From contig CAWBQO010000003.1 of assembly GCA_963790965.1 (NCBI GenBank), positions 992,001-1,056,000 on the forward strand: a stretch of 64,000 nucleotides of DNA. The letters are read 5' to 3'. Position 1 is the first letter of the stretch; every line of letters begins with the position of its first letter. This document shows positions 7,713 through 16,692 of this stretch, one piece after another. Below the pieces are notes generated by a model. It was given only the letters and a program-made list of their open reading frames with translations, was not told the DNA's origin and did not search any database. Both the position numbers and the translations under genes were made by a program. Origin of the DNA: CAWBQO01 sp963790965 (GTDB lineage Bacteria; Bacteroidota; Rhodothermia; Rhodothermales; DASSAV01).

Positions 7713-9239
7713 ATGATGCACCAGATAGGAACTGAAGAACAGCCGCTCCGCGTTGCGGTGGTCGGAGCCGGGCCTGCAGGATTTTACGCGGCGGATCACC
7801 TGCTGAAATCAGGCGAGGCCGTCGCTGAGGTCGATCTGTTCGACCGCCTGCCGACGCCTTTCGGGCTGGTGCGCGGCGGCGTTGCCCCCGACCACCTAAA
7901 AATTAAATCCGTGACGCGCGTCTTCGATAAAGTGGCCGCGCATCCACGCTTCCGCTTTTTCGGCAATGTTGAGTTCGGGCGCGACCTCACGCTCGACGAT
8001 ATGAAGCGCTTCTACCATGCCGTCTACTTTTCCACCGGCGCGCAGACGGACCGCAGCCTCGGCATCCCGGGCGAAGAGCTTTCCGGTAGCCACTCCGCCA
8101 CCGAGTTTGTAGCATGGTACAACGGCCACCCGGACTATCGCGACCTGAAGTTCGACCTGGACCAGGAGCGCGCCGTGATCGTCGGCGTCGGTAACGTCGC
8201 CATCGACGTAGCCCGAATCCTTTGCAGGACGCCGCGAGAGCTGATGGAGACGGACATCGCAGCGTATGCCATGGACGCACTCTCCGCATCGAAGGTGCGG
8301 GAAATCTACGTGCTCGGGCGGCGCGGACCGGCGCAGGCGGCCTTCACCAATCCCGAAGTGCGCGAACTTGGCGAACTGGAGGCGGCGGACATAGTGGTTC
8401 TGCCGGACGAGGTTCAGCTTGACGATGCCAGCCTCGCGGCGCTCGAAGAGGATTCCGACCGGACGGCCCGCCGCAATGTGGAAATTCTTCAGGAATATGC
8501 CGAGCGCGAACCCTCGGGCAAGCCGAAGAAGTTGTTCATGCGCTTTCTCGTGTCGCCGATCGAGATTCACGGCGAGGACGGGCATGTGTCCGGTGTCCGG
8601 ATCGTGCGGAACCGCCTCGTGCCCGGCTCCGATGGAAGCCTTCGTCCGCGCCCTACGGAGCACTTTGAAGAACTACCGGCGGGACTTGTCTTCCGCTCCG
8701 TCGGCTATCGGGGCGTGGCGCTGCCGGAGGTGCCGTTCGATGAAGCGTGGGGCACCATCCCGAACGAAGCCGGACGCGTTCTCGACGCGCGGGGTGGCAG
8801 TGTCGTGCAGGGGCTATACGTCGGCGGGTGGATTAAGCGCGGTCCGAGCGGTGTTATCGGGACCAATAAGCCGGACGCCATCGAAACGGCGGCCGCCATT
8901 ATCGAAGATGCCGTGCGCGGCAGCGTCTTTCGGCCGGAGCAGCCCGGCGCTGCCGCTGTTGAAGCGTTCATTCGCAAACAGCGCCCGGATTATTTCTCGT
9001 ACGAGGACTGGCAGCACCTCGACGCCTGTGAGCTTCGGGCCGGGAAAGCGGCCGGTCGGCCCCGCGTCAAGTTGACGTGCCTCGACGACATGGCGGCCGC
9101 GCTCAAAGAGGAGCGGTCCCGCCCCAAAGAGGACAGTCCGAAGGCCGCCGCCCGCCCGTCAATGCCTGCCGGAGCGCCGGGGAGGCCCGGCGGTCCACCG
9201 CCTCCCGGAGGCCCAAAGCGCCCGCCATCCGCTAGGTAG
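7713..9239 (+). CDS. Ferredoxin/adrenodoxin-type NADP+ reductase
   Basis: This encodes 508 residues of the glutathione-reductase-fold ferredoxin-NADP reductase family (FprA/adrenodoxin reductase). The FAD motif is VAVVGAGPAGFYAADHL (about 15-30), followed by the family signature PFGLVRGGVAPDH (about 48-60). The NADP-binding motif is VIVGVGNVAIDVARIL (about 152-167), and the C-terminal FAD contact is GWIKRGPSGVIGTNKPDA. It would move electrons between NADPH and a ferredoxin or flavodoxin. The last roughly 30 residues are a proline/glycine-rich tail that the core family does not have. The gene begins with two ATG codons at 7713 and 7716, and a strong bidirectional hairpin follows its stop. Confidence 0.9.
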   Translation: MMHQIGTEEQPLRVAVVGAGPAGFYAADHLLKSGEAVAEVDLFDRLPTPFGLVRGGVAPDHLKIKSVTRVFDKVAAHPRFRFFGNVEFGRDLTLDDMKRFYHAVYFSTGAQTDRSLGIPGEELSGSHSATEFVAWYNGHPDYRDLKFDLDQERAVIVGVGNVAIDVARILCRTPRELMETDIAAYAMDALSASKVREIYVLGRRGPAQAAFTNPEVRELGELEAADIVVLPDEVQLDDASLAALEEDSDRTARRNVEILQEYAEREPSGKPKKLFMRFLVSPIEIHGEDGHVSGVRIVRNRLVPGSDGSLRPRPTEHFEELPAGLVFRSVGYRGVALPEVPFDEAWGTIPNEAGRVLDARGGSVVQGLYVGGWIKRGPSGVIGTNKPDAIETAAAIIEDAVRGSVFRPEQPGAAAVEAFIRKQRPDYFSYEDWQHLDACELRAGKAAGRPRVKLTCLDDMAAALKEERSRPKEDSPKAAARPSMPAGAPGRPGGPPPPGGPKRPPSAR

Positions 9240-9246
9240 CCCGCAC

Positions 9247-9284
9247 GAGAGGGTGTTGCAGGGTTCCTCCTGCAGCGCCCTCTC
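9247..9284. terminator. Bidirectional hairpin between convergent genes
   Basis: Sixteen-base arms 9247-9262 and 9269-9284 pair throughout, with two G-T wobbles and a six-base loop. It lies between the stops of the convergent reductase and prmC genes, the expected place for a shared terminator. No long T-run follows on either strand. Confidence 0.7.
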
Positions 9285-9306
9285 ATTGACGTGAGAGGCT
9301 AGTCTC

Positions 9307-10221
9307 CTACCCTTCCGCGCCCTCCGCCGCCCCACTCCGGTAAGCGATGACCATGCGAGGCAGCCGGGCAAGGTCATGCTTCAATTCCACGTTTTCGAGT
9401 CCGGACCTGCGGCACACCGCAGCCACGTTCTCGGCGAAGTCCGCGTGGGTTTCCAGGACCAGCACACCGCCCGGCTTGAGCCACACGTCGGTATTGGCGA
9501 CGATGCACCGGTAGTGCGTCAGCGGATCCGCGCCGGAAAAGAGCGCCAGGTGCGGTTCGTGGTCTATTACCTCTGGAGCCAGTGTAGAAGCCTCTTCGAT
9601 CGGGATGTACGGCGGGTTTGATACGACGAGATCGAAAGGTCCGCCGAGTCCTTCTACATCAACGCTGCCGCACATGTCGGCCTGCAAGAAGTGTACGGGT
9701 AGGCCAAGATCATCCGCGTTGCGCCGAGCAACAGCGAGCGCATGGGGCGACAGGTCGATGCCCGTGAGCCGGGCGTCCTCGCGCCGGCTGCGAATCGCGA
9801 GCGCAATGCAGCCACTCCCCGTTCCCACGTCCAGCACGGCCGGCTTGCCCACGTGGCGGATCCGGTGCAGCGCCTCCTCCACAACCTCTTCCGTTTCGGG
9901 CCGTGGAATGAGAACGGCCGGCGTGACGCTGAGGGTGAGTCCGAAAAAGTCCGTTTGACCAAGAACGTATTGCACGGGAGTTCGTTGTGCCCTCCGAGCA
10001 GCCATGCTAAAAGCGTGGTGCCACACCGACTCCGAGACAGGTCGCTCGTAAGCAATGTAGAGCATGTTGAGCCGGCATCCGACCGCATCCGCTACCAGCC
10101 ATTCCGCGTTGCGACGCGCCTCCTCAATTCCTGCCTCCGACAGAAAGGTGCCGACAGCACCAACAAGTTCGCGGACGGACCGCTTTTCCCCTGTGCTAAT
10201 CTCCTTCTGGTCTTTAGCCAT
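9307..10221 (-). CDS. prmC: Peptide chain release factor N5-glutamine methyltransferase
   Basis: This encodes 304 residues from the ATG at 10221, which has an AGGGG run upstream; the frame extends to a TTG at 10239. PrmC methylates the glutamine of the GGQ motif in RF1/RF2 with S-adenosylmethionine and so raises termination efficiency. The helical N-terminal domain (1-95) binds the release factor. The Rossmann methyltransferase domain shows LIPRPETEEVVE (105-116), the SAM loop DVGTGSGCIALA (131-142), the acidic GIDLSPHAL and the glutamine-methylase signature VVSNPPYIP (199-207). No prfA neighbour is present. The gene is divergent from glgP. Confidence 0.93.
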   Translation of the reverse strand: MAKDQKEISTGEKRSVRELVGAVGTFLSEAGIEEARRNAEWLVADAVGCRLNMLYIAYERPVSESVWHHAFSMAARRAQRTPVQYVLGQTDFFGLTLSVTPAVLIPRPETEEVVEEALHRIRHVGKPAVLDVGTGSGCIALAIRSRREDARLTGIDLSPHALAVARRNADDLGLPVHFLQADMCGSVDVEGLGGPFDLVVSNPPYIPIEEASTLAPEVIDHEPHLALFSGADPLTHYRCIVANTDVWLKPGGVLVLETHADFAENVAAVCRRSGLENVELKHDLARLPRMVIAYRSGAAEGAEG

Positions 10222-10488
10222 TGCGCGCCCCTGCTCCAACTGCCGGCCTTCCTGACCTTCGTCTTGGACGTGGTATCGTGAAGAAAGACGCGATCTGCGG
10301 GATCGGCATGAAAGTTGATTCTTCTGAATTCAGGTACAAGAATTTTACTACTCGGCGCTCGATTTCAACGACTGATACGTTACTTGAACGCTCAGGAGGC
10401 AGCGGGCGACATCCCTTTCTCGCGATCGGCGTATCTTTGCCTTCTTGTCTTGTAGGGCCTGCCCCTCGCATCAACATCTTTGCATAGA

Positions 10489-12540
10489 ATGACGACGAAA
10501 GAAAAACTTGAAGCGCTTGCTTCCAACCTCTGGTGGAGCTGGAATCCGGAAGCGATCCAGCTATTTAGCCGTCTGAACCCGGAAGCGTTCCGGTCCTCCA
10601 CGAATAGCCCACTGGCGGCTCTTCGAGCGGCTGACACGGCGCTCTTCGACGACGACGCCTTTGCCGGCGACGTGGACCGGCAGTACGAGCGCTTGCAGCA
10701 ATATATGAACGCGCCGCGACGCTACGGCGATGCCGACAAGACGGCCTACTTCTGCATGGAGTACGGCCTGCACGAAAGCCTTCCGATCTATTCCGGCGGT
10801 CTCGGTATTCTTGCCGGTGACCACGCAAAAGCTGCCTCTGATCAAGGACTGCACTTCACCACCATCGGGCTGCTCGTTCGCGACGGTTACTTCACGCAGC
10901 AGTTTACCGATGAGGGCCGGCAGAGAGAACTGCACGTGGACTTCGATCCCGAGCAGCAGCCGATGCACCTCGTCCGCAAAGAGGACGGCGAGCCGGTTGC
11001 GGTAACGGTGCATATCGGCCGCGAGCCGGTCGAACTGCAGGCCTGGCACGTCGCCGTGGGCCGCACCGATCTGTTCCTTCTCGACTCAGACCTTCCCTCC
11101 AATCCGGATCATCTGCGGCCGCTTACGCGCAAGCTCTACCAGGGCGATCACCGGACGCGGCTGCGGCAGGAGATCGTGCTGGGCATTGGCGGCGTGCGCC
11201 TGCTGCGCGCCCTCGGGCGCGAGGCGGAGGTCTACCACATGAACGAAGGCCACTGCGCGTTCCTTACGCTTGAACTCCTGCGCGAGCGCATGGAAGCCGG
11301 CGCGAGCAAAGAAGACGCCGAAGCCTGGGTTCGGGATCACTGCGTCTTTACCACGCACACGCCCGTCATGGCCGGGCACGACCGGTTCGACCCGAACACG
11401 CTCTCCGCGGACATGGAGACGCTGCGCGAGGCGCTCGGCCTCTCCGGTTACGATCTGCTTTCCTACGGGCGCGTCACGCCGGAGGACCCGACAGAAACCT
11501 TCACGATGACCGTGCTCGCGCTGAAGATGAGCCGGCAGGCGAACGGCGTCTCGGCTCTCAACGGTGAAGTGGCACGGCGGCAGTGGCAGCATCTCTACCG
11601 GGTCGACGACTCGGCGGAAGTGCCCATCGGCCACATCACGAACGGCATCCATTTGCCCACGTGGGCCTCGCCCATTGCGCATTCCTTCTTGAATGAGCAT
11701 TTTGGTGACTGGCTTGGACGGCGCATGGATCCGGCCTTCTGGCAGCAGGTGGGCGAGCTTTCCGATGAGGAACTCTGGAAGTATCGGTCCAGACTTCGGG
11801 CCGCTCTGGTCGACTTTGCGCGGCAGAAAGTTGCCGAGCAGTCGATGCCGATGACGTCGACCCTCGACCCGAACGTGCTCACCATCGGGTTTGCCCGGCG
11901 GTTCGCCACCTACAAGCGCGCACCTCTGCTCTTTCTGGACCTGGAACGCGCCGTTCGCCTCTTCGAGCGCGCCGAAGGTCCCATCCAGATGCTTTACGCC
12001 GGCAAGGCGCACCCGGCAGATGAGGAAGGCAAGGCGTTCATCCATGCTATTTTCAAGCTGACACAGCACCCTTCGTTCTCCGGAAAACTCGTTTTCCTCG
12101 AGAACTACAATATGGAAGTTGGACGCGCGCTGGTCTCAGGGTGCGATGTCTGGCTGAACAATCCGCGCAGGCCGATGGAGGCGAGCGGCACGAGTGGACA
12201 GAAGGTGTCCGTCCACGGCGGGCTGAACCTTTCCATTCTCGATGGATGGTGGCCGGAGGGCTATAATGGCAAGAATGGATGGACCATCGGCCAGGATGCC
12301 TCTGCCAACTACATGGACCCCGAAGAACAGGATCTACAGGATTCGACGTTCCTTTATGAAACGCTGGAGAACGATGTGATCCCCCTCTTCTACGACCGCG
12401 GTGCCGACGGCATTCCGCACGGCTGGATCGAACGGGTTCGCGAGGCGCTTGTCACGCTTCCCTACGCCTTCAGCGCCGAGCGGATGGTGGCGGACTACAT
12501 CGAGCAGATCTACGCGACCGACCCGGTGGCCTCGCGCTGA
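10489..12540 (+). CDS. glgP: Alpha-glucan (glycogen/maltodextrin) phosphorylase
   Basis: This encodes 683 residues from the ATG at 10489. It is a GT35 phosphorylase of the short, compact bacterial/archaeal type that lacks the regulatory N-terminus. It releases glucose-1-phosphate from the non-reducing end of alpha-1,4-glucans. Seen in order are the NLWWSWNPEA opening, YFCMEYGLHESLPIYSGGLG (about 80-100), VYHMNEGHCAFLTLE, the FARRFATYKRAPL phosphate-site segment, NPRRPMEASGTSGQKV with the PLP lysine near 572, and NGWTIG. A TATCTTTG at 10432-10439 matches the Bacteroidota -7 element, but no -33 TTTG is spaced correctly. It probably works with malQ/treZ/treY at 57.8-64 kb in glucan turnover. Confidence 0.92.
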   Translation: MTTKEKLEALASNLWWSWNPEAIQLFSRLNPEAFRSSTNSPLAALRAADTALFDDDAFAGDVDRQYERLQQYMNAPRRYGDADKTAYFCMEYGLHESLPIYSGGLGILAGDHAKAASDQGLHFTTIGLLVRDGYFTQQFTDEGRQRELHVDFDPEQQPMHLVRKEDGEPVAVTVHIGREPVELQAWHVAVGRTDLFLLDSDLPSNPDHLRPLTRKLYQGDHRTRLRQEIVLGIGGVRLLRALGREAEVYHMNEGHCAFLTLELLRERMEAGASKEDAEAWVRDHCVFTTHTPVMAGHDRFDPNTLSADMETLREALGLSGYDLLSYGRVTPEDPTETFTMTVLALKMSRQANGVSALNGEVARRQWQHLYRVDDSAEVPIGHITNGIHLPTWASPIAHSFLNEHFGDWLGRRMDPAFWQQVGELSDEELWKYRSRLRAALVDFARQKVAEQSMPMTSTLDPNVLTIGFARRFATYKRAPLLFLDLERAVRLFERAEGPIQMLYAGKAHPADEEGKAFIHAIFKLTQHPSFSGKLVFLENYNMEVGRALVSGCDVWLNNPRRPMEASGTSGQKVSVHGGLNLSILDGWWPEGYNGKNGWTIGQDASANYMDPEEQDLQDSTFLYETLENDVIPLFYDRGADGIPHGWIERVREALVTLPYAFSAERMVADYIEQIYATDPVASR

Positions 12541-12564
12541 TCGGGGGCGGCGATAAGGAAAGAA

Positions 12565-12597
12565 GGGGCGGCGTTCACCAGAGCGCCGTCCCTTTTT
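12565..12597 (+). terminator. Rho-independent terminator after glgP
   Basis: Nine-base arms 12565-12573 and 12584-12592 (one G-T pair) are followed by five T at 12593-12597, 25 bases after the glgP stop. The same stem could also stop transcription of the convergent outer-membrane protein gene. Confidence 0.8.
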
Positions 12598-12627
12598 GCT
12601 TACCTCTGCAAGCCGAAGGCCAAAAGG

Positions 12628-15600
12628 TCAGAAGTCAAGCCCGATTGAAATGTAGAGGCGACCCTTTCCCGCCCTCGTGGCCGAATCTCCGTTGCTGACC
12701 AGCCCACCCGCGTCGGGCTGCGGCGTGACCATCGGCCATGCGTAGTCGAAGCGGATGGGGTAGCCAAAGATTATCGTTCTCAGGCCAAGCCCGGCCGACA
12801 TCAACAGATCGTCCACGACCCGGTGGCCGGCCTCGTTCGTCGTCAACAGGTTGAAGCGCTTATCTGTGCCCCGCCCGCCCCAAATACTGCCCCCATCAAA
12901 GAAAGCGACGCCTTGAATGTTGTAGAGCGGTATGATCGGGATAGGACCGGGGAGCAAGGCCGCGATAAGCGGGAAGCGAAACTCGGCATTGAAGAGGCCG
13001 AAGTACGATCCGTTCTGGGCATTAATGTCGTAGCCGCGCAAGGGCATCACCGGCGTGGCAAACACGAAGTCGGAGATGTCCTTGATCGGGAAGCCGTTCA
13101 TTGGATCGAAGAGCCTATTGATCCAGTTCTGCACGCCGCCGGCATAGAAGAGCTGTGGATCCGGCCCCATTGACGCCGCAGCGGAAGCACGAAGGGCGAA
13201 CGAGTACTGATTCCTGCCAAAGGACAGATATTGCCGCCCGTCCGCCAGCAGCGTCATGAACCGAAGCTGCCGGCCGGTGAAACTGCCGGGACTGCCGCTC
13301 AGGCTAAGGGCAAACCTGCGCCCTCCGGATGGCGACAGGTAGCCGGGCGTGGTCACGTCGACCGTGTACGTTACCGACGGATAGAAGAGCGCGCGCGATT
13401 GCGGCATCTGAACGGGATCGCCAATGTCGGCCTGACTCACGCCGAGAACACCTGCGTCCGCGTCAATTCTCCTAAACTTGTCAATGGGATAGCTGGCCGA
13501 GATGGACCCGCCGTACTGCCGGTACCGAAAGTACGTCCCTCTGTTGTAGTCCGGAAGAATCCGAGACATATGCCGCGCCGACACCTGCCAGTCAACGCGC
13601 CTCGGCAGATAGCTGTACGCGAGAATGTAGTCGGAATTGCGCAGGTCGATCAGCAGATTCGTGGCGACAAAGATCTGGTGGTTGCCGAGCATGTCGCTGA
13701 ACAGCATCTGCGTAATGCCTTGCACCCCGTAGAGCATGTCGTACCCGGCCGTGCCATAAACAAGGTCCGACGAGAACGAGAGCTTGTAGCGCTGTTCACG
13801 GTACGAGCCGTCGGCGTCGAGATTGTCGTCCACATCGAAGGGGCGCATCTCCTCGAGGTCTTCGGCATCGACCCGCCTGTCATTCTCTTCGTCGAAAGCG
13901 GAGCTAAAGACGTAGTTGCGGAAGTCGACCCGAACCCCGCCGTAGCTGGATGAATCTGACGCATCGTCAAGGCCGTCCTGGCTGAAGGGTACGAGGCGCG
14001 GCGTTTCCCGGGAGGCGTAAAGCACCGGCTCCTCCTCCCGATCCCGCTGATAATCAATGCCGTCGGCCGCATCCCGAAGGATGGGGTTGCTCTGCCGCAA
14101 CGTAGCGTTGGCCAGCGCAAGTGCCGGAGCCGGTTGCGCCGAATTTTGCCGCACACGCTGCGCCCAAACCGAGGGCGTCAGGGGGTCGCGCTCCAGTCGG
14201 CGTTCAAGCGGATCGCGAATAACGTAGATCGAAGGCACGCCCTCCTTCAGGCTCACCACCGCCGCCTTCTTGCCATCGGCCGACACGGAGAGTTGGGTAA
14301 GCCCGATGGTAACATCCGTCAGCGGGCGCTCGACACCGGTTACAAGGTTCTTCTCGTATAGATTATAGATGCCGTTTCGGTCCGACAGAAAGAGCACGCG
14401 CGACTCGTCGCCTGCAAAGTGCGCGCTTCGGTCGTCCCACGTCGTTTCCGTCGTCAGCCGTTCTGCCTTCGGAGCGCCGGGCCGCAGGAGATACACGTCG
14501 AACTGGCTGTAGTCCTGGTCGAACATCTCATGCCGGCCGCCTCGGAAACGACCCAGCGCCGTATAGTCGGCGCGATCCGAATGGAACACGAGGGAGCGCC
14601 CGTCCGGACTCCAGGAAGGTTCCAGATCGCTGAAGAGGTCGTCCGTGTAGTTGACCGTCTTGCCCGTGGTGAGGTCGAGCACGAAGAGGTCGCTCCGGCC
14701 GTCAACCGCCGCCGAGAAGGCGATTTGATCCTGCACGGGATTCCATGCGACGGAAAAGATCTGGTCGATACCCGGAATCCGGTAGTGGCGGGTGCGGCGC
14801 GTTTTAACGTCCACAACCGCAATCGCGTCGCTCGGGCCGCTCTTTACGGCGAGGGCTATGGACCGGCCGTCGGGGCTCCAGGCGAGGCCGGGCGTAAGAA
14901 TGCGAAGGCTCTCAAAGGACGTATTGTCCTGCCCGTCGATGAGCTTACCGAGAATCTTGCCGTCCTCCGTATCGGCGAGATAAACGTCGAACAGCGCTCC
15001 CTGCGTGGTCACGTACACCATGCGGTCTCCACGCGGCGAGAGCGCCGGACTGCTGTTATAGTATCCCTCCTTTCTCGTCACGAGCGCCTTGGCAATGTCA
15101 TCGAGGTTCTCGCGCGCGGCGACTTCAGGAAAGTAGATTTCCTTGAGGGTCTTCTGCCACCGCTCGGAAAGGTCTTCGAGGCTGAGTCCGGTCGCAGCCT
15201 TGACGCCGCTTTCGACCGAGCGCGAGGCCCGGGAACGCTGCAGGATGTCCGCGATCTTCTCCGAGCCGTACTGCTCCGCTATATAGTCCCACACCGACTG
15301 CCCGCCCCGATAGGCGAAGTAGCCGCCGAGGTAGCGAATCGGTGCCAGATCATCCTGCAGAACGGCTTCACGGATGTACATATCCGACTGCGTGTCCCAC
15401 CCGAGGGCGGCATATTCGGCCAGGCCCTCGTTGAACCAGAGCGGGATGTCGAGCTGTATGTTATTCCGGATGATCGACTGCAACGACCCGCCGTAGAACA
15501 TGTCGTTCAGCACGGCATGGACCAGCTCGTGGTGAACGACACGCCGGTAGTTTCGGTAGTCACCCGTAAACGGCACCGCCACCCGGTTCTTGAATAGCTC

Positions 15601-15960
15601 CGTTACACCGCCGATCCCTTCAGCGTTGGTGGGCAGATCGATAGCATTCGTCACCGCGAAGTCGTTGTGGCTCTGGTAAGCAATGATCGGTATGCGCTCG
15701 GTGATCTCGTACTGAAAAAGACGCGAGATCTGCTTGTAAGCCGCCTCAGCCGTTTTGGCCGTGTAGTTCGCAAGCTCGTGGCCACCTTCGTAGTAGTAGA
15801 CATCAAAGTGCTTGGACTGCACGAAGAACCACTCGTGATCGCCGTACTGCACTTTATTCTGCCCATAGCGGAAGTACTGCGCATCCGCGCCAGGCGGGAG
15901 CGCCGCCGAAAAGAGTAGAACGAGCGCGCCCGCGAGCAGAAAGAACAACCGCTTCATCAT
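12628..15960 (-). CDS. Outer-membrane gluzincin / WD40-like propeller / beta-barrel protein
   Basis: This encodes 1110 residues from the ATG pair at 15960/15957, which gives a clean signal peptide (KRLFFLLAGALVLLFSAALPPGADAQ). The upstream extension of the frame is not signal-like. Three parts follow. First, an MA-clan metalloprotease-like domain has VVHHELVHAVLND (HExxH near 143) and LWFNEGLAEYAAL (the downstream Glu). Second, TolB/PD40-type propeller blades span about residues 330-660 (repeats of the LxWSPDGRS form). Third, a C-terminal surface-antigen barrel of the BamA/Omp85 type ends in the aromatic RLYISIGLDF. Proteins of this shape are common in Bacteroidota. The function is unproven; surface proteolysis or outer-membrane assembly are both possible. 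Confidence 0.82.
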   Translation of the reverse strand: MMKRLFFLLAGALVLLFSAALPPGADAQYFRYGQNKVQYGDHEWFFVQSKHFDVYYYEGGHELANYTAKTAEAAYKQISRLFQYEITERIPIIAYQSHNDFAVTNAIDLPTNAEGIGGVTELFKNRVAVPFTGDYRNYRRVVHHELVHAVLNDMFYGGSLQSIIRNNIQLDIPLWFNEGLAEYAALGWDTQSDMYIREAVLQDDLAPIRYLGGYFAYRGGQSVWDYIAEQYGSEKIADILQRSRASRSVESGVKAATGLSLEDLSERWQKTLKEIYFPEVAARENLDDIAKALVTRKEGYYNSSPALSPRGDRMVYVTTQGALFDVYLADTEDGKILGKLIDGQDNTSFESLRILTPGLAWSPDGRSIALAVKSGPSDAIAVVDVKTRRTRHYRIPGIDQIFSVAWNPVQDQIAFSAAVDGRSDLFVLDLTTGKTVNYTDDLFSDLEPSWSPDGRSLVFHSDRADYTALGRFRGGRHEMFDQDYSQFDVYLLRPGAPKAERLTTETTWDDRSAHFAGDESRVLFLSDRNGIYNLYEKNLVTGVERPLTDVTIGLTQLSVSADGKKAAVVSLKEGVPSIYVIRDPLERRLERDPLTPSVWAQRVRQNSAQPAPALALANATLRQSNPILRDAADGIDYQRDREEEPVLYASRETPRLVPFSQDGLDDASDSSSYGGVRVDFRNYVFSSAFDEENDRRVDAEDLEEMRPFDVDDNLDADGSYREQRYKLSFSSDLVYGTAGYDMLYGVQGITQMLFSDMLGNHQIFVATNLLIDLRNSDYILAYSYLPRRVDWQVSARHMSRILPDYNRGTYFRYRQYGGSISASYPIDKFRRIDADAGVLGVSQADIGDPVQMPQSRALFYPSVTYTVDVTTPGYLSPSGGRRFALSLSGSPGSFTGRQLRFMTLLADGRQYLSFGRNQYSFALRASAAASMGPDPQLFYAGGVQNWINRLFDPMNGFPIKDISDFVFATPVMPLRGYDINAQNGSYFGLFNAEFRFPLIAALLPGPIPIIPLYNIQGVAFFDGGSIWGGRGTDKRFNLLTTNEAGHRVVDDLLMSAGLGLRTIIFGYPIRFDYAWPMVTPQPDAGGLVSNGDSATRAGKGRLYISIGLDF

Positions 15961-16108
15961 AAGGGGACGCGCAGAGCGCGGGAGGCGGGGAGGACCGGCG
16001 TGAGGCGCTTTATCGCCGCACATAAACGCAACGAAATTCAGCCGTTGGCGTCCCTGTTTCAAGACCGTGGCAAGAAACATGTTCCTTGTGTCTGCGAAGG
16101 ATCGGCCG

Positions 16109-16570
16109 CTACGAAGCCTCCCGAACTTGCTGATGATGTTGGTCGCGCGTCATGCCGATATGAAGGATGCCGGCCTCCCAGAACGTCTCGCCATAGGGTT
16201 CAAAACCAAGCGAGGCGTAGAAAGCCTGCAAGTGTGCCTGAGCGTGGATCGTTTGCACCTCGTACCCCGCCGCCTCCGCGTCGCTTATCGTAAAGGCAAC
16301 GAGCGCCCGTCCGAGGCCGCGCCCTCGGTACGCCGGTAATACCGCGAAGCGCTCCAGCTTGGCGGCGGTTAAGGACCCGCGCGCGACCGTTCGCCACCGC
16401 GCTGTTGCAACAGGCTCGTCGCCCAACGTGCCCAGGAGGTGCCGGCTTGTCGCGTCGTACTCGTCCCATTCTTCTTCGGGCGGGCACGCTTGTTCTTGGA
16501 TAAAGATGGCGGTACGGATAGCTACCACCTTCATCCAGTCAGCTTCGGTTTTCACGGTTTCGATGATCAT
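16109..16570 (-). CDS. GNAT family N-acetyltransferase (ElaA-like)
   Basis: This encodes 153 residues. The N-terminal pattern RTAIFIQEQACPPEEEWDEYD is typical of the ElaA/YjcF group. The acetyl-CoA loop VLPAYRGRGLGRALV lies near residues 77-91, and the FYASLGFEPYGETFWEAGILHIGM ending is characteristic of the same group. The acceptor substrate is not known for this family in general. It is divergent from the cysteine desulfurase gene, with about 120 bases between starts, and no operon partner is evident. Confidence 0.85.
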   Translation of the reverse strand: MIIETVKTEADWMKVVAIRTAIFIQEQACPPEEEWDEYDATSRHLLGTLGDEPVATARWRTVARGSLTAAKLERFAVLPAYRGRGLGRALVAFTISDAEAAGYEVQTIHAQAHLQAFYASLGFEPYGETFWEAGILHIGMTRDQHHQQVREAS

Positions 16571-16692
16571 CCAGGCGTCCTCACGTCAGTATGCAAACCT
16601 CAATCTACGAAACAGCCGGGGTCCGCACAGGTCCGCGGCGAAACCCCTCCCCCGCCCTCCGGTTCTACGAAAAACACCGACTGCAAAAGCGT

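Noticed and set aside
10432..10439. Bacteroidota promoter for glgP
   Set aside because: The -7 element matches TAnnTTTG, but there is no -33 TTTG near the required spacing, so I mention it only under glgP.
16591..16692. N-terminal extension of the cysteine desulfurase
   Set aside because: The 34 extra codons are basic and unlike the family; the protein aligns from PVYLDYNATTP after the ATG at 16693.
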